From NCBI RefSeq assembly GCF_902859625.1, contig NZ_CADIJX010000005.1:434001-498000 (forward strand): a stretch of DNA of 64,000 nt. The letters are read 5' to 3'. Shown here piece by piece: positions 59,074 to 64,000 of this stretch (its first letter is position 1; each line of letters starts with the position of its first letter). Source of the DNA: Achromobacter pestifer. GTDB lineage: Bacteria; Pseudomonadota; Gammaproteobacteria; Burkholderiales; Burkholderiaceae_B. The notes beneath the pieces were generated by a model. The model made no database searches. It had not been told where the DNA came from and was given only the letters and a program-made list of their open reading frames with translations. The position numbers and the translations under genes were made by a program.

Positions 59074-59161
59074 GGAAGCGTGGCAGAGTGGTCGATTGCA
59101 CCGGTCTTGAAAACCGGCAACGGGCAACCGTTCGTGAGTTCGAATCTCACCGCTTCCGCCA
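59074..59161 (+). tRNA. tRNA-Ser (anticodon TGA)
   Basis: 88 bases including CCA. Acceptor arms GGAAGCG and CGCTTCC pair. The anticodon stem CCGGT/ACCGG encloses CTTGAAA (anticodon TGA). A long variable arm (CAACGGGCAACCGTTCG) and T loop GTTCGAATC are present. Confidence 0.96.
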
Positions 59162-59386
59162 ATTATCATTGGCAATCGCATGGCACCCGGCCATGCGCAC
59201 AGTGGCTCGGCCCCGTGCCGTACGCACTGATTTCTTCGCCGCCTGGCGCACGGACGCCCGCGCGCCCCCTTTCCCGTCTTGCTTCTTCCACGGCGCCGCC
59301 TTGCGGATCGCGCTCGATCGCTTGCGGCCAACCGACGCGGACTGCGGGTGTTCCCGCGCTATTTGCGGCGGACCTTTTTCTATATA

Positions 59387-59405
59387 CTGAATGATACTTA
59401 TTCCT
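59387..59405. promoter_or_regulatory. Fur-box-like sequence before cassette 5 sigma gene
   Basis: CTGAATGATACTTATTCCT matches the Fur consensus at about 11 of 19 positions. It begins with CTGAATGATA exactly as in the heme cassette box at 28185. It lies about 22 bases before the sigma ATG. Confidence 0.5.
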
Positions 59406-59426
59406 ATTTTTTAAGATCTTCCGTCC

Positions 59427-59942
59427 ATGGGAAAGCACTCCGCCCATTCCGCCTTGGCTTCCCTGTACGTGACCTATCGTCCCTGGCTCGTGGACCGCCT
59501 GCGGTTCCGCTTGCGCAATCAGGCGGATGCCGAGGACCTGGCATCCGACACGTTCTTGCAAGCCGCCGTCAGCCGCGAACCCGTGACGGCGATCGCCGAG
59601 CCCAAGGCTTACCTGTCCACCATCGCCCGCCGGCTCCTGTTCCATTTTTGGCGGCGCCGAGAACTGGAACAGGCGTATCTGCAATGGCTGGCGTTGCATG
59701 CCGACGACATGGCGCCGTCGCCCGAGGCCGTGGCGCTGGGCGTGGAAATGCTGGTGCGCGTGGACACCGTCCTGCATGGACTGCCCCCGGCGGTGCGCGC
59801 GGTCTTTCTCTACAGCCAGCTTGACGGCCTGGGGTATGACGACATTGCCCGCCGCATGGGTTTATCGGTGCGCACCGTGCAACGCCACATGGCGCTGGCC
59901 CTGGAACGTTGTCTGCGGGTGCGTCGCGAGGCGGGCGCATGA
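59427..59942 (+). CDS. FecI-type ECF sigma factor (cassette 5)
   Basis: 171 residues from ATG 59427. Region 2: YRPWLVDRLRFRLRNQADAEDL, ASDTFLQAAVS, EPKAYLSTIARRLLFHFWRRRELEQAYL. Region 4: LGYDDIARRMGLSVRTVQRHMALAL. It overlaps fecR by four bases (ATGA) and is preceded by a Fur-like box. It should drive the receptor at 60997-63384. Confidence 0.94.
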   Translation: MGKHSAHSALASLYVTYRPWLVDRLRFRLRNQADAEDLASDTFLQAAVSREPVTAIAEPKAYLSTIARRLLFHFWRRRELEQAYLQWLALHADDMAPSPEAVALGVEMLVRVDTVLHGLPPAVRAVFLYSQLDGLGYDDIARRMGLSVRTVQRHMALALERCLRVRREAGA

Positions 59943-60895
59943 CGCCCGAGATCGATCGCCAAGCCGTGCAATGGATGCTGCGGCTGAACGCCGGCAACAC
60001 CGATGCCGCCGAACAGCTCCGATTCCAGCAATGGCGGGAAGCCGACCCCGCGCACGCCCAGGCCTGGACCCTGTTGCAGGAAAGCGTGGCGGGACCGCTG
60101 CAAGCCCTACGCACGCTGGGTGCGGCCCACACACAGGATGCCGCCAGCGCAGCACTGCGCGGCATCCTGGTGCGCGGCCCATCGCGGCGTTTGTTCCTGG
60201 GCAAGACCCTGACGCTGGCAGCGGCAGCGACCGGCGCCGGCTGGATCGGTGCGCGGCAATGGCAGCAGCGCGGTGATCTGGTCACCGGGACGGCGGAGCG
60301 CCGCACGGTGCAGCTGGACGATGGCAGCCGCTTGCAACTGAATGCCGACAGCCGGATCCGGCTTGAATTCAACAGCGCGGTGCGCCGCGTGCGGCTGCTG
60401 CAAGGCGCCGTGATCGCCACCGTGACGCCGGATGAATCACGGCCCTTCGGGGTCAGCACGAACGACGGCACTGCCTGGGCCCTGGGCACCCGCTACATGG
60501 TGCGGAAAGAAGCGGAACAAAGCGTGGCGGCAGTGCTGGAACACACCGTGCGCGTGCGCTCGCGCAGCGGCGCGACGGAGCAGTTGGTGGAAGGCCAGGC
60601 GGCGGCGTATGACGTAAACGGCATCCGGCGGCTGGATGGCATGCCAGCCACCGCGCTGGCGGCCTGGGAGGCAGGCCGGATCGACGTGCTGGATGCCTCA
60701 CTGGAAGACGTCGCGGCGGCGCTGCGCCCCTACATGCGCGGGACGGTGCACCTGACCACGGCGGCGGCTCGCCTGCGGGTGCAAGGGGTGTTCTCGCTGG
60801 ACCGGCCCGACGAGGCCTGGGCGGCGCTGGCCGCGACCTTGCCGCTGCGCATCAACCGTTACGGCGGCTTGCTGACCTGGGTGGACCACGCCTGA
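59939..60895 (+). CDS. FecR-family anti-sigma regulator (cassette 5)
   Basis: 318 residues from ATG 59939. N-terminal sigma-binding region (DRQAVQWMLRLNAGN, FQQWREADPAHAQAW), membrane helix near residues 85-100 (LTLAAAATGAGWIGA), FecR domain (ERRTVQLDDGSRLQLNADSRIRL, AVIATVTPDESRPFGV) and a C-terminal region (EAGRIDVLDASLEDVAAALRPYM, LRVQGVFSLDRPDEAWAALAATLP). Spacing to the receptor is 101 bases. Confidence 0.94.
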   Translation: MTPEIDRQAVQWMLRLNAGNTDAAEQLRFQQWREADPAHAQAWTLLQESVAGPLQALRTLGAAHTQDAASAALRGILVRGPSRRLFLGKTLTLAAAATGAGWIGARQWQQRGDLVTGTAERRTVQLDDGSRLQLNADSRIRLEFNSAVRRVRLLQGAVIATVTPDESRPFGVSTNDGTAWALGTRYMVRKEAEQSVAAVLEHTVRVRSRSGATEQLVEGQAAAYDVNGIRRLDGMPATALAAWEAGRIDVLDASLEDVAAALRPYMRGTVHLTTAAARLRVQGVFSLDRPDEAWAALAATLPLRINRYGGLLTWVDHA

Positions 60896-60996
60896 TCACC
60901 CCCGCCTGAGTTTTTACAATTTTGTTGTCCGGTTTTCCGGCGTCGATACACCTCCGGGTAGGAATTCGAGAAATCAGCAACCCGGAGTTGTACGTC

Positions 60997-63384
60997 ATGC
61001 ACCCTCTGTATCGGGCCAGCCTAGCGGTGGCCATCGCCGCATCCACCCCCGCCGCCATCGCGCAGCCTGCCCCATCCGCCCAGCACTATGAGATTCCCGC
61101 GGGTTCGCTGGCCGTGGCCCTGAACCGCATTGCCGCGCAGAACAACCGCGTGTTGTCCGTGGACCCGGCCCTTGTCCGCAACCTTGCGGCACCCGCGCTC
61201 ACCGGGCAATACACGATGCACGAGGCGCTTACCCGCGTCACCGCCGGTTCCGGCCTGGAGGCCGTGGTCTTGCCGGGTGGCGCGTTGACGCTACGGCGCG
61301 TGCCGCAGTCCCCGGTCACCACGCTGGCGCCCATCAACGTCAGCGGCAACGCCGAGACGGCTTGGAGCCCGGTCGCCGGCTACGTCGCCAAACGCAGTGC
61401 CACCGGCACCAAGACCGACACGGCCATCATCGAAACGCCGCAATCGATCTCGGTGATCACGGCGGATCGCATCAACGCCATTGGCGCCACCACGCTTAAG
61501 GACGCGCTGGGCTATACGCCGGGCGTGGCTACCACCACCTACGGCGCAGACTCGCGCTACGACTGGATTTCGATACGCGGTTTCGATGCCTATTCCCCGG
61601 GCTTCTACCTGGACGGCATGCCGCTGCGCAATAACGGTAATTGGGGCATATGGCAGACGGAGAATTATGGCGCGGAGCGGATCGAGGTCCTGCGCGGGCC
61701 GGCCTCGGTGCTGTACGGCCAAACGGGGCCTGGCGGCCTGGTCAACGTGGTCAGCAAACGCCCCACCGAAGAGCCCTTGCATGAATTGCAGGCCCAGTTG
61801 GGCGATCATTCCCGGCGTCAGTTGGCGGGAGATTTCTCGGGCCCGGTCGACGAGGACGGCAAGTGGCTGTATCGCATCACCGCAATGGGACTGGATTCGG
61901 AAATGCCCACGCATGGCATCTCGAACGACCGGCTGTACATCGCGCCCTCGCTGACTTGGCGGCCGTCGGCGGACACGTCGCTGACGTTGCTGTCGCAATA
62001 TGGCCGCAAGAAGGGTGGCACGTACACGCGGGTGCGTCCCGCCGTGGGATCGTTGGTGCCCACGCCCATCGGCACATACATCCCCACCGACCTTTTCGTG
62101 GGCGAGCCTGACTACGACTATTTCGACCAGACGCAGTGGATGGTCGGCTATCTGCTTGAACACCGGGTCAGCGACGCCGTGACCCTGCGCCAGAACGCGC
62201 GCTACGGCAAGCTGCGCGTGGATTACGCGGCGGTGCAGTCCCTGGGCTATCTGCCCGTCAACGACAACCCGGCCGATCCCGCCAACTATCAGACCTTGCG
62301 GCGCAGCGTTTCCGGCAGCAAGGAGAACATCTCCAGCTTCACCATCGACAACCAGGCACAGACCGACCTACGCATGGGGAACTGGCAGCATCGCGTGTTG
62401 CTGGGTGTGGACTACCAGCGCACCGCCATCGACCAAGTCAGTTTCAATGGCGGTGTGGCGCCGCCGCTCTCGATCTACGATCCCGTGTACGGTCGCGGCG
62501 GCATCGAACGGCCGATGCCCTGGCTGGACGCGGACATCACCGTGGCGCAGACGGGTGTCTACCTTCAGGACCAGATCAAATGGAATGACCGGTGGATATT
62601 GACGCTGGGCGGTCGCTACGACGACGTGTCGGGCAAGCTGCGCAACCGCCAGGACGGCACCACCACGCGCTTCCCGGACAATCGCTTCACCAAGCGCGCC
62701 GGCCTGGTCTACCTGGACCCCACCGGCTGGGCGCCCTACCTGAGCTATTCGGAGTCGTTCTCGCCTACCTCCACCATCGATCCGGTCAGCGGCCAGCCCT
62801 TCCTGCCTGAAACCGGACGGCAATACGAGGCCGGCGTGCGTTACCAGCCAGCCGGGCGCACAGACAGCTACAGCGCCGCCATTTTTGAATTGCGCCGCAA
62901 GAACTACCTTACCTACGACAGCGAATCCATCCCGCATCAAACGGGCGAAGTGCAGGTGCGTGGCCTGGAACTTGAAGCGACCTTTCAGCCCATCCCTCGC
63001 TTCAACGTCGTCGCCGCCTACACATGGACGCCCAAGGCGGATGTGATCGCCAGCAGCAATCCGGCTGAAATCGGCAAGCAGGCCACTGCCGTCCCCAAGC
63101 ATCGCGCGTCGCTGTGGCTGGACTATCGATTTGAATCCGCGATCAAGGTTGGCGTCGGCGCGCGCTATACCGGCACGAACTTCGGCGACGGCGAGGCCGC
63201 GCCCGCCAAGGTGCCGTCGTTCCTGCTGTTCGATGCGATGGTCAGCTATCAGGTCAACCAATGGACCTTGGCGCTGAATGCCCGCAATCTGGCCAACAAG
63301 ACCTACATCGCCAATTGCGGCTACGGCAATTGCTACTACGGCGATCAGCGCACCGTCATCGGCACGGCGACGTACCGCTGGTAA
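60997..63384 (+). CDS. TonB-dependent ferrichrome/hydroxamate-type receptor with STN domain (cassette 5)
   Basis: 795 residues from ATG 60997 (CCGGAG upstream). Signal peptide ends near STPAAIA. STN domain about 30-85 (HYEIPAGSLAVALNRIAAQN), TonB-box-like TLAPINVSGN, plug (TPQSISVITADRINAIGATTLKDALGYTPG, RIEVLRGPASVLYGQTGPGG) and a barrel ending GTATYRW. The late cysteine pair in ANCGYGNCYYGDQRTV and the plug wording are those of FhuA/FoxA-type hydroxamate receptors, so ferrichrome- or ferrioxamine-like ligands are likely. A G/C hairpin follows at 63392-63414. Confidence 0.93.
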   Translation: MHPLYRASLAVAIAASTPAAIAQPAPSAQHYEIPAGSLAVALNRIAAQNNRVLSVDPALVRNLAAPALTGQYTMHEALTRVTAGSGLEAVVLPGGALTLRRVPQSPVTTLAPINVSGNAETAWSPVAGYVAKRSATGTKTDTAIIETPQSISVITADRINAIGATTLKDALGYTPGVATTTYGADSRYDWISIRGFDAYSPGFYLDGMPLRNNGNWGIWQTENYGAERIEVLRGPASVLYGQTGPGGLVNVVSKRPTEEPLHELQAQLGDHSRRQLAGDFSGPVDEDGKWLYRITAMGLDSEMPTHGISNDRLYIAPSLTWRPSADTSLTLLSQYGRKKGGTYTRVRPAVGSLVPTPIGTYIPTDLFVGEPDYDYFDQTQWMVGYLLEHRVSDAVTLRQNARYGKLRVDYAAVQSLGYLPVNDNPADPANYQTLRRSVSGSKENISSFTIDNQAQTDLRMGNWQHRVLLGVDYQRTAIDQVSFNGGVAPPLSIYDPVYGRGGIERPMPWLDADITVAQTGVYLQDQIKWNDRWILTLGGRYDDVSGKLRNRQDGTTTRFPDNRFTKRAGLVYLDPTGWAPYLSYSESFSPTSTIDPVSGQPFLPETGRQYEAGVRYQPAGRTDSYSAAIFELRRKNYLTYDSESIPHQTGEVQVRGLELEATFQPIPRFNVVAAYTWTPKADVIASSNPAEIGKQATAVPKHRASLWLDYRFESAIKVGVGARYTGTNFGDGEAAPAKVPSFLLFDAMVSYQVNQWTLALNARNLANKTYIANCGYGNCYYGDQRTVIGTATYRW

Positions 63385-63391
63385 GGAGGCT

Positions 63392-63414
63392 GCCGGCCCC
63401 ATTCCGGGGCCGGC
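63392..63414 (+). terminator. Hairpin after cassette 5 receptor
   Basis: Arms GCCGGCCCC (63392-63400) and GGGGCCGGC (63406-63414) around ATTCC, eight bases past the stop. No T run follows, so it may be a weak terminator or an RNA-stabilising stem. Confidence 0.5.
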
Positions 63415-63546
63415 GCTTGATCGGCGTCAGACGCATGCGGGTACGCACCTTCCGACCCACGCGGCGCAGGCGTAGTATGGTCATTGCTGTCGACTCGCCA
63501 ACGTGGCGGCCATGACTCGCGCCGCCCTCGCCCCCCGGAGGTTGCC

Positions 63547-63984
63547 ATGTACAAACACATTCTCATCCCCATCGACGGATCCAGCCTGGCCAACACAGGC
63601 CTGGAGCAAGGGCTGGGCCTGGCCCGCGCACTGGGCGCCAGCGTCACCGTGGTGACGGCCTATGGCTCCTTCCACATGCCCTCGATGGAAACCGTGCAAT
63701 TGGAAGGGGTGCGCAAGACGTATGAACACCAGGCCCAGGAACTGGCCAGCTCCTACCTGACGGAAGCCGCCGCCCGCGCCCAGGCCATGGGCGTGCCCTG
63801 CACGACTGAAATGCGGGAAAGCGACGCGCCGTATCAGGTCATCATCGACATTGCCTTGACGCAAAATTGCGACCTGATCGCAATGAGCTCGCATGGCCGT
63901 AGCGGCATGGCTGCGCTGCTGCTGGGCAGCCAGACGCAAAAGGTGCTGGCGCACTCCACGGTACCGGTGCTGGTGTACCGATAA
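63547..63984 (+). CDS. Universal stress protein, UspA family
   Basis: 145 residues from ATG 63547 (CCGGAGG upstream). Start YKHILIPIDGSSLANTGLEQ, later CDLIAMSSHGRSGMAALLLGSQTQKVLAHSTVPVLVYR. The G-x2-G-x9-G(S/T) ATP-binding pattern is recognisable in SSHGRSGMAALLLGSQTQK. It is a single Usp domain, cytoplasmic, with a stress-tolerance role in general. A short AAGCCCGCGGGCTT palindrome (63984-63997) just after the stop is probably its terminator, cut by the window end. Confidence 0.94.
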   Translation: MYKHILIPIDGSSLANTGLEQGLGLARALGASVTVVTAYGSFHMPSMETVQLEGVRKTYEHQAQELASSYLTEAAARAQAMGVPCTTEMRESDAPYQVIIDIALTQNCDLIAMSSHGRSGMAALLLGSQTQKVLAHSTVPVLVYR

Positions 63985-64000
63985 GCCCGCGGGCTTCACA

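Noticed and set aside
59074..59426. Integration site or island boundary at tRNA-Ser
   Set aside because: No integrase gene and no repeated tRNA 3' end were seen between tRNA-Ser and the cassette 5 genes, so there is no support beyond the tRNA itself.

Overview
The window looks like chromosomal DNA from a high-GC betaproteobacterium of the family Alcaligenaceae, most likely Achromobacter or a close relative of Bordetella. The evidence is the codon use, the qor-tpiA-secG-tRNA-Leu order, the DUF4148 protein, and the density of FecI/FecR/TonB-receptor iron-uptake cassettes. This assignment comes from gene content only; no database search was possible.

The dominant theme is iron and heme acquisition under cell-surface signalling. 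Five cassettes are present, each with an ECF sigma factor (FecI type), a FecR anti-sigma regulator and a TonB-dependent receptor carrying an N-terminal STN signalling domain. They lie at 1-3981 (+, sigma gene cut by the window edge), 7349-11387 (-), 24010-29786 (heme cassette: divergent sigma/FecR versus receptor, heme oxygenase and a DUF454 protein), 33161-37173 (-) and 59427-63384 (+). Fur-box-like sequences precede the four sigma genes whose upstream DNA is visible. In each cassette the receptor should sense its ligand through the STN domain, signal across the periplasm to FecR, and release the sigma factor to raise receptor expression.

Between the cassettes, 3998-7315 holds a DUF808 membrane protein and a divergent nitric-oxide module: an Fe-S repair protein of the YtfE/NorA type facing norR. 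The gap between them contains three perfect GGT-N7-ACC NorR sites, an IHF site and a sigma-54 promoter. From 11521 to 17101 there are small housekeeping and hypothetical genes, cspA with its promoter and long leader, a lipoprotein and a RelE/Xre toxin-antitoxin pair. From 17114 to 23985 there are an acetoacetyl-CoA reductase, a CitMHS citrate transporter divergent from a TctD/TctE-like two-component system with a co-translated periplasmic binding protein, a LuxR-type regulator and a DUF4148 protein.

From 29818 to 33052 there are a LysR regulator divergent from a Tat-type exported agmatine-deiminase-family protein, and a hypothetical protein. From 37519 to 47358 there are a penicillin-acylase-family lipoprotein, a META/DUF4377-like lipoprotein and a 1990-residue DUF4011-helicase-nuclease protein resembling the antiphage protein Hhe. 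From 47546 to 56079 come a ModA-like binding protein, two secreted proteins (LprI-like and COG3904-like), a GAF-GGDEF diguanylate cyclase, a nitroreductase, a LysR/aminotransferase-IV divergent pair, a MarR remnant, a tyrosine phosphatase and a small membrane protein. A 12-bp minisatellite starts directly after that last gene. The core block tRNA-Leu/secG/tpiA/qor and tRNA-Ser follow, then the fifth iron cassette and a universal stress protein.

The most interesting items are the fully readable NorR/IHF/sigma-54 promoter, the Hhe-like defence candidate, the toxin-first module with a composite antitoxin, the minisatellite, and the five clustered signalling cassettes.
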